Shown: one piece after another, positions 16,489 through 22,146 of the stretch
Layout of the letters: each line of letters opens with the position of its first letter
Position numbering within the stretch: the stretch's first letter is position 1
Assembly (NCBI GenBank): GCA_041164045.1
Contig: JBEAQD010000035.1
Span: forward strand, 1-22,146
Direction of reading: 5' to 3'
DNA length: 22,146 nt
Origin: CALRBF01 sp041164045
Lineage (GTDB): Bacteria > Patescibacteriota > Minisyncoccia > SW-4-49-11
The notes under the pieces: generated by a model
Told to the model about the DNA's origin: nothing
Database searches by the model: none
The model's input: the letters and a program-made list of their open reading frames with translations, nothing else
Program-made: the position numbers and the translations under genes

Positions 16489-16900
16489 ATACTTTGAATT
16501 TCTCAGCCGTATAAAGTACGATAGCAATACCAATACCATTAATTAATGTATATATAATAATATTAATGTAATCAATGTTAACTCCATTAAGACTAAGGTT
16601 GGAAATGAATAAAAAGAAGGTAGCCATAATACTCTGTACTGTCCATCCCCTATCTAAAAAAATACTAGACACGTATACTTCTACACTCCAAATTAAATAA
16701 TATAATCCCAATTGCCACCACAAAGTTAGACTAGACATTTGTAATACTAATACAATTATTATAATCCAAATGAAAGCCGTCAAATATTGTTTACTCAAAA
16801 TATAAATACTCAATATACCTAAAAAAAACAATGGTACAAATACTGTAGGCATAATAATATGTAAGAATAAACTTAATAATAACAAAATTGCTAAGGCCAT
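16472..16900 (-). CDS. mreD: Rod shape-determining protein MreD
   Basis: Small membrane subunit of the elongasome that links MreC to PBP2/RodA. At 142 aa it is a little shorter than usual (about 160). It is nearly all hydrophobic, with about five spans: residues 1-32, 40-58, 62-75, 88-105 and 112-130, ending in a polar AEKFKVYEKII tail. Sequence similarity to MreD is weak, as is common in this fast-evolving family, but its position between mreC (2 nt upstream) and mrdA (17-nt overlap) makes the call safe. No Shine-Dalgarno. Confidence 0.85.
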   Translation of the reverse strand: MALAILLLLSLFLHIIMPTVFVPLFFLGILSIYILSKQYLTAFIWIIIIVLVLQMSSLTLWWQLGLYYLIWSVEVYVSSIFLDRGWTVQSIMATFFLFISNLSLNGVNIDYINIIIYTLINGIGIAIVLYTAEKFKVYEKII

Positions 16901-16902
16901 AT

Positions 16903-17631
16903 TTAAGTTTTCAAAATAAATACTTCTGTCAATTGATAAAAATTAATAGGATAATCAACTATAATTTTATGAAACAAATCACCATCAGACACAGACTTAA
17001 CTTTACCTACAAATAGACCAGCTGGAATTGTTTCTGTAGCCGAAGTAATGATATTATTGCCCTGATTCACTGGTTCTAATTTCGAAACAGAATCCACTTC
17101 TAAAGTAGTTCCAAATTGAGATTTCAAAATTCCTTGGGAAGAATTAGCATTTTGTAATGATATAGCTAACTTACTATCAGCATCATTTAGAAACTGTATT
17201 TTACTAGAAAATTCTGAAACTTCTTTGACCAGACCTACTAAATGACCTAAATATATAACTGGTTGTCCTACTCTCACACCTTCATTAGAACCAACCCCTA
17301 CCAAAGCAGAGCTACGAGTAAAATTATTATCAAAGGTGATAATTTTAGCTTGAATTGGAACAATCCCAGTTTCATTTTTGGTTTCAATCGCACTTTTTAA
17401 TAATTCATTTTCTGACTTTAAGTATAAAAGACTAGCTACTTCAGCTTCAAGAGATATTACTCTAGCTTGTAATTGCTCTTGGGAAACCTCGCTATTAGCA
17501 TTGAGAATATTACCAAATGTTATTAATGGTAATTTAGTCAAAATTTTATTCATCCAACCAGATAAAACTAAAGCGCCTATCAAAATTAATATTATACTAG
17601 ATAGAATAATAGATTTGTTGTGCTTCATCAT
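16903..17631 (-). CDS. mreC: Rod shape-determining protein MreC
   Basis: Bitopic scaffold of the elongasome that joins cytoplasmic MreB to the extracellular PBP2. In 242 residues: one N-terminal span (about 8-26), a coiled coil (about 50-85, QEQLQARVISLEAEVASLL and LKSENELLKSAI), then the two-barrel beta domain. That domain carries SSALVGVGSNEGVRVGQPVIYLGHLVGLVKEVS and SKIQFLNDADSKLAISLQ, both typical of MreC. The ATG at 17631 is directly followed by another at 17628; both overlap the mreB stop (TGATG type), so coupling is expected. It is slightly shorter than average MreC. Confidence 0.93.
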   Translation of the reverse strand: MMKHNKSIILSSIILILIGALVLSGWMNKILTKLPLITFGNILNANSEVSQEQLQARVISLEAEVASLLYLKSENELLKSAIETKNETGIVPIQAKIITFDNNFTRSSALVGVGSNEGVRVGQPVIYLGHLVGLVKEVSEFSSKIQFLNDADSKLAISLQNANSSQGILKSQFGTTLEVDSVSKLEPVNQGNNIITSATETIPAGLFVGKVKSVSDGDLFHKIIVDYPINFYQLTEVFILKT

Positions 17632-18725
17632 ATATTTATATTAGGTCTTTTACCTATATCTAACGGAATTAATAATTCTTTGAGAGAATCTAAATCTTCC
17701 AGTACCATACCAGTACCTCTCACAACTACAGTCAATGGATCTGATGCAATAATAGTAGGTACTCTAGTTGTATTAGTAATCAAAATATCTAACCCCTTTA
17801 ATAAGGCACCTCCTCCTGCAAGAATTATACCTCTTTCCATAATATCCCCAATTAATTCTGGAGGAGTCTCTTCAATAGAAGTCTTAACCGCACTGGCAAT
17901 TTGCATAATAGAGTTAGCCATAGCCTTTCTAATATCAGTATCATTAACTTTTACTTCCTTTGGCAGCCCTGATATAATATCTCTCCCCTTCACCCCCATT
18001 TCCATAGACTCACTAAGAGCATATGCTGAGCCAATATTTATTTTTATATTCTCAGCTGTTCTCTCACCAATAGCTAATTTATAATGTGTTCTAACATATC
18101 TAATAATATCATTATTAAGTTTATCACCAGCTACTCTAAGACTTTTAGAAATTACAACTCCACCTAGGGACATAACTGCAATTTCAGTAGTTCCACCGCC
18201 AATATCTACAATGATACTACCGGTTGCTTCTTGAATTGGTAACCTAGCTCCAATAGCTGCTGCAATAGGCTCCTCAATCAAATACACCTCTCTTACTCCA
18301 GCATTACGAGTAGCATCGTAGACTGCTCTTTTTTCTACCTCTGTTACTCCCGATGGGATACCAACAACAACCCTAGTCTTCCAATGATGAAAGAATCCTC
18401 TTTGAGTAACTTTACTTACAAAATATTTCAACATCTGCTCAGTTACCTCAAAATCTGATACAACGCCATTTACCAAAGGACGGGTCGCCACGATATGAGC
18501 TGGAGTTCTACCAACCATAGTTTTAGCCTCTTGACCAATAGCCAATACTTGCCCACTTTTTGTATTGACTGCTACCACTGATGGTTCATTGATCACAATA
18601 CCTCTATTTTTTACATAAACAAGAGTGTTAGCAGTACCAAGATCAATACCAATATCCTGTCCAAATGACCCCCATAAGTTAGATAATAATTTTCCCTTAG
18701 ATTTTGCGTGAATCTTACTTTTCAT
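17628..18725 (-). CDS. mreB: Rod shape-determining protein MreB (bacterial actin)
   Basis: Actin-like ATPase forming membrane-associated filaments that guide wall synthesis. Motifs: IGIDLGTANTLVYV (phosphate loop 1, about 25-38), VVGIPSGVTEVEKRAV, YLIEEPIAAAIGA, VDIGGGTTEIAVMSLGG (phosphate loop 2), and GIILAGGGALLKGLD (adenosine loop). An ATG at 18731 lies only 3 nt after the -10 box and so is upstream of the expected transcription start; the second ATG at 18725 (MKSKIHAK, 365 aa) fits better and would give an almost leaderless message. The N-terminal extension of about 20 residues before IGIDLGT is longer than in most MreB and is basic, possibly membrane-directed. The gene stops at TGA, which shows that UGA is a stop codon here. 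First gene of mreBCD-mrdA-GT4. Confidence 0.97.
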   Translation of the reverse strand: MKSKIHAKSKGKLLSNLWGSFGQDIGIDLGTANTLVYVKNRGIVINEPSVVAVNTKSGQVLAIGQEAKTMVGRTPAHIVATRPLVNGVVSDFEVTEQMLKYFVSKVTQRGFFHHWKTRVVVGIPSGVTEVEKRAVYDATRNAGVREVYLIEEPIAAAIGARLPIQEATGSIIVDIGGGTTEIAVMSLGGVVISKSLRVAGDKLNNDIIRYVRTHYKLAIGERTAENIKINIGSAYALSESMEMGVKGRDIISGLPKEVKVNDTDIRKAMANSIMQIASAVKTSIEETPPELIGDIMERGIILAGGGALLKGLDILITNTTRVPTIIASDPLTVVVRGTGMVLEDLDSLKELLIPLDIGKRPNINI

Positions 18726-18734
18726 ATACATTCT

Positions 18735-18763
18735 ATTGTATATGAATTTAATAATTATGTAAA
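18735..18763 (-). promoter_or_regulatory. Promoter of the mreBCD-mrdA operon
   Basis: Minus strand: TTTACA (18763-18758, five of six), 17-nt spacer, TACAAT (18740-18735, five of six). A start about 7 nt downstream falls at or next to the second mreB ATG, implying a leaderless or nearly leaderless transcript. It lies in the 49-nt gap after dut. Confidence 0.65.
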
Positions 18764-18780
18764 CCTATTTTTAATCAACA

Positions 18781-19206
18781 TTAAATCTCTCCCGTACTAC
18801 CAAAACCTCCTGAGCCTCTACCTTCGGCATTAATTTCATCTACAAATCCAACTTCACAATGCTCAACTGGTTGAATCAAAAGTTGAATAAATTTTACTCC
18901 TTTAGGAATAATTTGCGTTTCCTTAGATAAATTGATTAAGATAATTTTAATTTCGCCAGTATATCCACTATCTATTACTCCACCGAGACTTTTTAAACCT
19001 TTTTGGCTAGAAAGACTACTTTTATCCCAAAATAAAGCTACATACCCCTTAGGTAGATCTATAGCTAACCCAGTTGGAATTAATTTTTGCTCACCCGGCT
19101 GCAACACAACTTCATCTAAGGTAAAAAAATCCATACCCGCATCAGTCGGATGACCATAACTAGGTAGTTTAGCTTCTGGATGAAGTTTTTTGAATCCTAT
19201 TTTCAT
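18781..19206 (-). CDS. dut: dUTP diphosphatase (trimeric dUTPase)
   Basis: Hydrolyses dUTP to dUMP and pyrophosphate, keeping uracil out of DNA and supplying dUMP for thymidylate. The 141-aa length is normal. All five motifs are in order: AGMDFFTLD (motif 1, about 23-31), DKSSLSSQKGLKSLGG (motif 2; the usual RSG is KSS), GVIDSGYTGEIKIILIN (motif 3, with the catalytic Asp and base-stacking Tyr), KGVKFIQLLIQP (motif 4) and GRGSGGFGSTG (motif 5, P-loop-like tail). The gene diverges from the EVE-MTHFR-ung cluster, with only 52 nt between the two start codons. The TATAAT on its own strand ends 7 nt before the ATG, again pointing to a very short leader. Confidence 0.97.
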   Translation of the reverse strand: MKIGFKKLHPEAKLPSYGHPTDAGMDFFTLDEVVLQPGEQKLIPTGLAIDLPKGYVALFWDKSSLSSQKGLKSLGGVIDSGYTGEIKIILINLSKETQIIPKGVKFIQLLIQPVEHCEVGFVDEINAEGRGSGGFGSTGEI

Positions 19207-19258
19207 ATAATTTATTATAACATATTATGATATAATAATTATACTTAAATATAACCTT
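19207..19258. promoter_or_regulatory. Divergent promoter region between dut and the EVE gene
   Basis: 52 nt of A+T-rich DNA. Minus strand: TATAAT at 19219-19214, 7 nt from the dut ATG, with no convincing -35. Plus strand: TATAAT at 19231-19236, or ATAACA (19217-19222), 17 nt, TATACT (19240-19245), towards the EVE gene. The exact boxes are uncertain because the DNA is so A+T-rich. Confidence 0.4.
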
Positions 19259-19699
19259 ATGTCTAATATATTCTTAGCCAAAACTGAACCCAATACATTT
19301 TCTATTGATGACTTTGAAAAAGAAAAGATTACACTTTGGGACGGTGTACACAATTATCAAGCCATCAATGTAATCAAAACTTGGAAAGTTGGAGATTATG
19401 TTCTAATCTATCACTCAGTCAAAGAAAAATGTCTAGTTGGACTGGCTCAAGTTATAGAAGAGCCCTATCATAATTTGGCAGATGATAGATTTAGTTGGGC
19501 TGCCAAATTAAAATTTATATATAAGTTTCAACCGAACGAAAGAATAAACCTAGCTACTATAAAAAAAACTAATTTATTCCACAACTTTCTTTTAGTAACT
19601 AATAGCCGTCTTTCTGTAATGCCTTGTCCAGATAATTTTATTAGTTGGCTACAGGAGCAAATTCCAAAGTTACAAGAATTGTTAAACAATCAAATATAA
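19259..19699 (+). CDS. EVE domain-containing protein
   Basis: EVE domains have a PUA-like fold and bind modified bases; in bacteria they often accompany modification-dependent restriction or act alone with unknown targets. At 146 aa it is the standard stand-alone size and shows the whole family pattern: NIFLAKTEPNTFSIDDF (the K-x-E-P start), LWDGVHNYQAINVIK (WDGVRNYQAR motif with H for R), WKVGDYVLIYHS (GD..L.YHS), GLAQVIEEPYHN, and LLVTNSRLSVMPCPDNFISWL (RLSV-x-P). No nuclease or kinase domain is fused. First of three plus-strand genes; the next start is 11 nt after its stop. No Shine-Dalgarno. Confidence 0.94.
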   Translation: MSNIFLAKTEPNTFSIDDFEKEKITLWDGVHNYQAINVIKTWKVGDYVLIYHSVKEKCLVGLAQVIEEPYHNLADDRFSWAAKLKFIYKFQPNERINLATIKKTNLFHNFLLVTNSRLSVMPCPDNFISWLQEQIPKLQELLNNQI

Positions 19700-19710
19700 A
19701 AATATCAGAT

Positions 19711-20442
19711 ATGAGCAATATAATTTATGAGTTAAGCATATACTCCACCGACTTTTCGGACAAACTCATCACTCAATTATCATCTCCCAAATTAAATACA
19801 ATATCAATCACTAACAAAAAATTCAACACTCCAATTCTAGAAATTATAAAAAATATCCAAAATATCAATCCTAATCTAGAAATAATTCCCTATTATTCTT
19901 TGAAATATCATCAAGAAAAATCACTACAGGATACTACTAAGGCACTCATTAAGAAGTTAGAAACATATCAAAAACTAAGTATAAAAGAGATTTTAATAAT
20001 AAGTGGAAACCCAAAACCCAAATATAACACTATTGATGTTTTAAACACATTAGTAAAATTATATCAAACTAATCAATACCCCCAAATTGCTATTGCCTAT
20101 AATCCTTTTCTTACAGGTTTGGAATTAGAGATGGAAAATACATCTATACAAAACAAACTTCAATCTGGAATAGTATCTAGTGTATATCTACAAATAGGCA
20201 TAGATCTAATGACTATAAAACAATCCATCAAATATCTAAGACGACTACAACCTCAGCTCAATATTTATATAAGTTTAATGAATCCAAGCCCTACTCGTCT
20301 TGCACAATTTAGATACCGTCCATGGAAAGGAGTATATTTACCAGAAGAGTATGTAAAATCTAGCAATAATGCTTACAATATTAACCAATCTATAACTAAA
20401 TTAGCTAAGAATATGAAAATCGGGATCATACAAGGGGATTAA
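19711..20442 (+). CDS. Divergent methylenetetrahydrofolate reductase-like protein (tentative)
   Basis: 243 aa. I chose the ATG at 19711 because an in-frame ATG at 19645 lies within the EVE gene. The order of segments follows the MTHFR (MetF) TIM barrel: YELSIYSTDFSDKLI (6-20; Glu where MetF has its catalytic EFFPP Glu), SIKEILIISGNPKPK (90-104; MetF has GIRHIVALRGDLP, so the flavin-site Asp is Asn100), AIAYNPF (127-133; MetF AAYPEVHP), NKLQSGIVSSVYLQIGID (148-165; MetF K-x-x-AGA...ITQFFFD, with Gln161 kept), LNIYISLMNPSP (183-194; MetF IIPGILPV), VYLPEEY (208-214; MetF RIPAWM). The HLTC motif is missing. This is similarity by eye, weak but collinear. It may bind a folate or flavin without being a reductase. 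It sits between the EVE and ung genes (11 and 14 nt gaps). Confidence 0.5.
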   Translation: MSNIIYELSIYSTDFSDKLITQLSSPKLNTISITNKKFNTPILEIIKNIQNINPNLEIIPYYSLKYHQEKSLQDTTKALIKKLETYQKLSIKEILIISGNPKPKYNTIDVLNTLVKLYQTNQYPQIAIAYNPFLTGLELEMENTSIQNKLQSGIVSSVYLQIGIDLMTIKQSIKYLRRLQPQLNIYISLMNPSPTRLAQFRYRPWKGVYLPEEYVKSSNNAYNINQSITKLAKNMKIGIIQGD

Positions 20443-20456
20443 ATACCATAAAACTG

Positions 20457-21128
20457 ATGTTACAAGATTTATTAGCTGAACCAGGATGGCAGGAAGCATT
20501 AAAGTATGAATTCAAGAAACCATATATAAAAGATTTATATCGATTTATTAAGTCAGAGTATGAAAAACATACAATTTACCCAAATTGGGAAAATATATTT
20601 CTTGCTCTTAATCTATGCCCTCTCAACAAAACCAAAGTTGTAATAATAGGACAAGACCCATACCATAATCCAAAACAAGCTACAGGATTAGCATTTGGTG
20701 TACCATCTAAGGAACCGTTACCTCCATCACTAAATAATATATTTAAGGAAGTCGAAACAGATTTGAATATAAAGCCAGAAAAAAATGGAAATTTGTCTCG
20801 TTGGGCAGGGCAAGGAGTATTATTATTAAATACAACTTTAACAGTCAGACAAAATCAACCCACATCTCATCAAAATAAAGGTTGGGAAATACTTACAGAC
20901 ACAATAATTAATATTATATCTGAGCAAAAATCAAATATTGTATTTATATTGTGGGGGAAATTAGCTCAAAGTAAAAAGAATCTCATTCATAAAAGCAATC
21001 ACCTTATTTTAGAATCACCACATCCTTCTCCACTTTCAGCATATAGAGGTTTTTTTGGTAATAGGCACTTTAGCCAAACTAATAGTTATTTGGTTCAAAA
21101 TAAGATTAAAGCAATAGACTGGGTATAA
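20457..21128 (+). CDS. ung: Uracil-DNA glycosylase (family 1)
   Basis: Excises uracil from DNA to begin base-excision repair. The 223 aa is the usual bacterial length. Catalytic and binding motifs are intact: VVIIGQDPYHNPKQATGLAFGVP (water-activating D67 in GQDPYH at 65-70), PPSLNNIFKEVE, GVLLLNTTLTV (120-130), IVFILWGKLAQ (161-171), and SPHPSPLSAYRGFFGNRHFS, with H189 in HPSPLS. It starts 14 nt after the MTHFR-like gene; no Shine-Dalgarno. A dUTPase gene lies nearby on the other strand, so prevention and removal of uracil are encoded within 2.4 kb. The next feature downstream is a separate promoter for a putative RNA. Confidence 0.98.
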   Translation: MLQDLLAEPGWQEALKYEFKKPYIKDLYRFIKSEYEKHTIYPNWENIFLALNLCPLNKTKVVIIGQDPYHNPKQATGLAFGVPSKEPLPPSLNNIFKEVETDLNIKPEKNGNLSRWAGQGVLLLNTTLTVRQNQPTSHQNKGWEILTDTIINIISEQKSNIVFILWGKLAQSKKNLIHKSNHLILESPHPSPLSAYRGFFGNRHFSQTNSYLVQNKIKAIDWV

Positions 21129-21141
21129 TATTTGCCAATTA

Positions 21142-21170
21142 TTGACAAATATTATATATTATTTTATAAT
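21142..21170 (+). promoter_or_regulatory. Perfect consensus promoter in front of the putative RNA gene
   Basis: TTGACA (21142-21147), exactly 17 nt, TATAAT (21165-21170): a full match to the sigma-70-type consensus, the best promoter in the window. It lies 13 nt after the ung stop and points away from ung into DNA without a long reading frame. The expected start is about 21177. Confidence 0.88.
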
Positions 21171-21176
21171 CATAAT

Positions 21177-21331
21177 TAGGATGAGTGCTGGTTGCTCATC
21201 AATCCCAATAAGGGATGGGAGTATTTCCAAAATCGCTACAGTCTGTGGCTGAAGAACACGGGCAAACTTGGAATAGTCCCATATTCACCAGCTTTATACT
21301 ACCCCATCGAGTGTGGTGGTAGTCTTTTTTT
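21177..21331 (+). ncRNA. Candidate structured small RNA of about 155 nt, family unknown
   Basis: Bounded by the consensus promoter (21142-21170) and an intrinsic terminator (21298-21331). It is clearly richer in G+C (about 44% over 21181-21300) than its A+T-rich surroundings, as structured RNAs in such genomes are. Helices seen by eye: GATGAG/CTCATC (21180-21185 with 21195-21200); ATCCC/GGGAT (21202-21206 with 21212-21216); a long stem of 21217-21230 with 21268-21280 (GGGA..TCCC and TTCCAA/TTGGAA, one G.G mismatch and one bulge); inside it GCTAC/GTGGC (21235-21239 with 21245-21249). A possible pseudoknot joins the first loop GCTGGT (21187-21192) to ACCAGC (21287-21292). It lacks the SRP RNA, RNase P and tmRNA signatures. 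A 6S-like regulator is possible but not supported by a motif. Confidence 0.7.
21298..21331 (+). terminator. Intrinsic terminator of the putative RNA
   Basis: Stem ACTACC (21298-21303) with GGTAGT (21318-21323), extended by CCA/TGG across a bulged T, a 7-nt loop, then C and seven T (21325-21331). Strong and oriented plus. The reverse direction has no T tract, so it does not serve cmk, whose stop lies 6 nt beyond. Confidence 0.88.
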
Positions 21332-21337
21332 ATCTAA

Positions 21338-21958
21338 TTAAATTTCTAAAGTTTGAATTTCTTTTAAAATAATATCTATACCTTGCTCCACAGTCAAATT
21401 ATCAGTATCAATTGCAATCGCATCCTCAGCTTTTCTGAGAGGAGAATGTTCGCGTTCAATATCCTGCCTATCGCGGCTAGCTATTGATTCCAAAACACCA
21501 TTATAATCAGCTTCTAACCCATCTTTTTGCATCTGAGAATATCGTCTTTTAGCTCTTATTTCTAATGAAGCTGTGAAATAAAACTTATAATCTGCATCAG
21601 GAAAAACCACTGTACCAATATCTCTTCCTTCCACCACTATGTCCTTACCCTTAGCATAATTTCTTTGAATTTCAACAATTTCAGCACGAATAGCTGGGAT
21701 ACTAGCAATCTTAGCTACATTATCAGATACATTTTGCTCCATTAAAACATTATAATCAATATTATTATAATCCAATTTTTTAGCTAATGTTAATAAAACA
21801 TCCGAATCATTAAGATTCAGATTTTGTTGTAAAGCATTAAAAGTGATCCAACGATATAATGTGCCTGAATTGAGATGATAATATCCTAGTCTTTTTGCTA
21901 ATAATTGAGCAGTTGTACTTTTACCAGTTCCGCCAGGGCCATCAATTGTAATAATCAT
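21338..21958 (-). CDS. cmk: Cytidylate kinase
   Basis: Phosphorylates CMP and dCMP with ATP, recycling pyrimidine nucleotides. A 206-aa P-loop NMP kinase: MIITIDGPGGTGKSTTAQLLAKRLGYYHLNSGTLYR, with Walker A GPGGTGKST (about 7-15) and the NMP-binding S-G-x-x-Y-R (usual DTGAMYR); a large NMP-binding insert (about 40-125) typical of Cmk; VVEGRDIGTVVFPDADYKFYFTASLEIRAKRR, with the GRDIGTVV-P-A motif specific for CMP kinases; and a lid with SRDRQD. It is slightly shorter than the common 220-230 aa. It is convergent with the putative RNA gene, 6 nt from its terminator. No Shine-Dalgarno before the ATG; a TATAAT on its strand at 21998-21993 is a possible -10 box without a good -35. Confidence 0.96.
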   Translation of the reverse strand: MIITIDGPGGTGKSTTAQLLAKRLGYYHLNSGTLYRWITFNALQQNLNLNDSDVLLTLAKKLDYNNIDYNVLMEQNVSDNVAKIASIPAIRAEIVEIQRNYAKGKDIVVEGRDIGTVVFPDADYKFYFTASLEIRAKRRYSQMQKDGLEADYNGVLESIASRDRQDIEREHSPLRKAEDAIAIDTDNLTVEQGIDIILKEIQTLEI

Positions 21959-22073
21959 ATAATTTCTAATCTAATTTATAACATAACTAAAAATTATAAT
22001 ATCATTAATTTAATAATTTGTACATAATAGAATGAAACAAGTTCAAAAAAACTGTATATCAAATCAATGATCT

Positions 22074-22107
22074 TGATAATAATTTATTAATCAAAAAATT
22101 ATTATCA
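22074..22107. repeat. 12-bp inverted repeat in the region upstream of cmk
   Basis: TGATAATAATTT (22074-22085) and its exact complement AAATTATTATCA (22096-22107) around a 10-nt loop. It lies in the 188 nt of A+T-rich DNA between cmk and the window end, where I see no gene. A T7 tract on the minus strand is 22 nt away, too far for a standard terminator. It may be an operator or just A+T-rich chance. Confidence 0.35.
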
Positions 22108-22146
22108 TTCAAAAGTATATTAATACAGCCATATCTATTTAATTAT

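Noticed and set aside
16489..16539. Upstream in-frame ATG for mrdA giving 17 extra residues
   Set aside because: The added residues are read from the end of mreD and resemble no PBP2 N-terminus; MKKLFDNDITPEDLF is a normal cytoplasmic start before the anchor.
17628..17630. UGA recoded as glycine or tryptophan, as in some Patescibacteria or mycoplasmas
   Set aside because: mreB ends at TGA at the expected length, tryptophans at conserved positions use TGG, and no conserved gene is interrupted by TGA.
17620..18084. 154-codon plus-strand frame opposite mreB (and similar frames opposite tatD/PBP1A, secD, the GT4 gene, mreC and dut)
   Set aside because: The opposite strand in each case encodes a recognisable conserved protein across the whole stretch, and the plus-strand peptides have no family motifs; they are antisense shadows.
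19645..19710. Upstream in-frame ATG for the MTHFR-like gene
   Set aside because: It lies inside the EVE coding region; the ATG at 19711, 11 nt after the EVE stop, gives a beginning that aligns with the barrel's first strand.
21255..21270. Resemblance to a c-di-GMP-I riboswitch (ACACGGGCAAAC)
   Set aside because: Only this short stretch resembles the motif; the rest of the aptamer is absent and no gene follows on the plus strand.
21177..21331. SRP RNA, tmRNA or RNase P RNA
   Set aside because: No GGAAGGAAGCAGC-type SRP loop, no tRNA-like ends with a tag reading frame, no GAGGAAAGTCC core of RNase P; the size also does not fit the last two.
1..22146. CRISPR arrays, tRNAs, insertion sequences, prophage or att sites
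   Set aside because: No regularly spaced repeats, no tRNA cloverleaf with GGTTCGAATCC-like T arm, no transposase or integrase motifs were found; the secretion-like ATPase is not accompanied by relaxase or other transfer genes.

Overview
This is A+T-rich bacterial DNA (roughly two thirds A+T by eye), densely packed with short, tightly spaced genes. The standard code is in use: mreB ends at TGA, and tryptophans at conserved positions are read from TGG. The gene set (DnaK, TatD, PBP1A, a cysteine-less DksA/TraR-like protein, a type IV secretion-like ATPase next to two orphan membrane proteins, SecDF, MreBCD, PBP2, dUTPase, EVE, Ung, Cmk) and the near absence of Shine-Dalgarno sequences suggest a host-dependent lineage of the Patescibacteria (candidate phyla radiation). 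This is an inference; no 16S rRNA or ribosomal protein gene lies in the window.

Layout. (1) 1-1548, minus: the N-terminal 493 codons of dnaK behind a consensus promoter whose -35 box lies in the spacer of a CIRCE operator. (2) 1567-9384, minus: one long probable operon in the order 427-aa membrane protein, secretion-type P-loop ATPase, 253-aa polytopic membrane protein, DksA/TraR-like protein, PBP1A, tatD. A promoter sits at its head, directly after an A/T-only palindromic terminator. (3) 9399-13448, minus: ybaB, secD, secF and a DHH-family-like protein that has lost its metal ligands. (4) 13495-18763, minus: mreB, mreC, mreD, PBP2 (mrdA) and a GT4 glycosyltransferase, i.e. the elongasome without RodA. 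(5) 18781-21331: dut on the minus strand, diverging from a plus-strand cluster of an EVE-domain gene, a divergent MTHFR-like gene and ung. (6) 21142-21331, plus: a perfect TTGACA-N17-TATAAT promoter followed by a G+C-richer, highly foldable stretch of about 155 nt and a strong intrinsic terminator, read here as an unassigned structured RNA gene. (7) 21338-21958, minus: cmk, with an A+T-rich upstream region to the window end.

How it works together. Regions 2 and 4 make and shape the cell wall (bifunctional PBP1A; PBP2 with MreBCD). Regions 2 and 3 carry membrane transport machinery (SecDF and the secretion-type ATPase). Region 5 carries genes that keep uracil out of DNA or remove it (Dut, Ung), together with an EVE-domain protein and a folate-enzyme-like protein. 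The most novel items are the candidate RNA, the degenerate DHH and MTHFR-like proteins, and the ATPase/membrane-protein operon linked to PBP1A.
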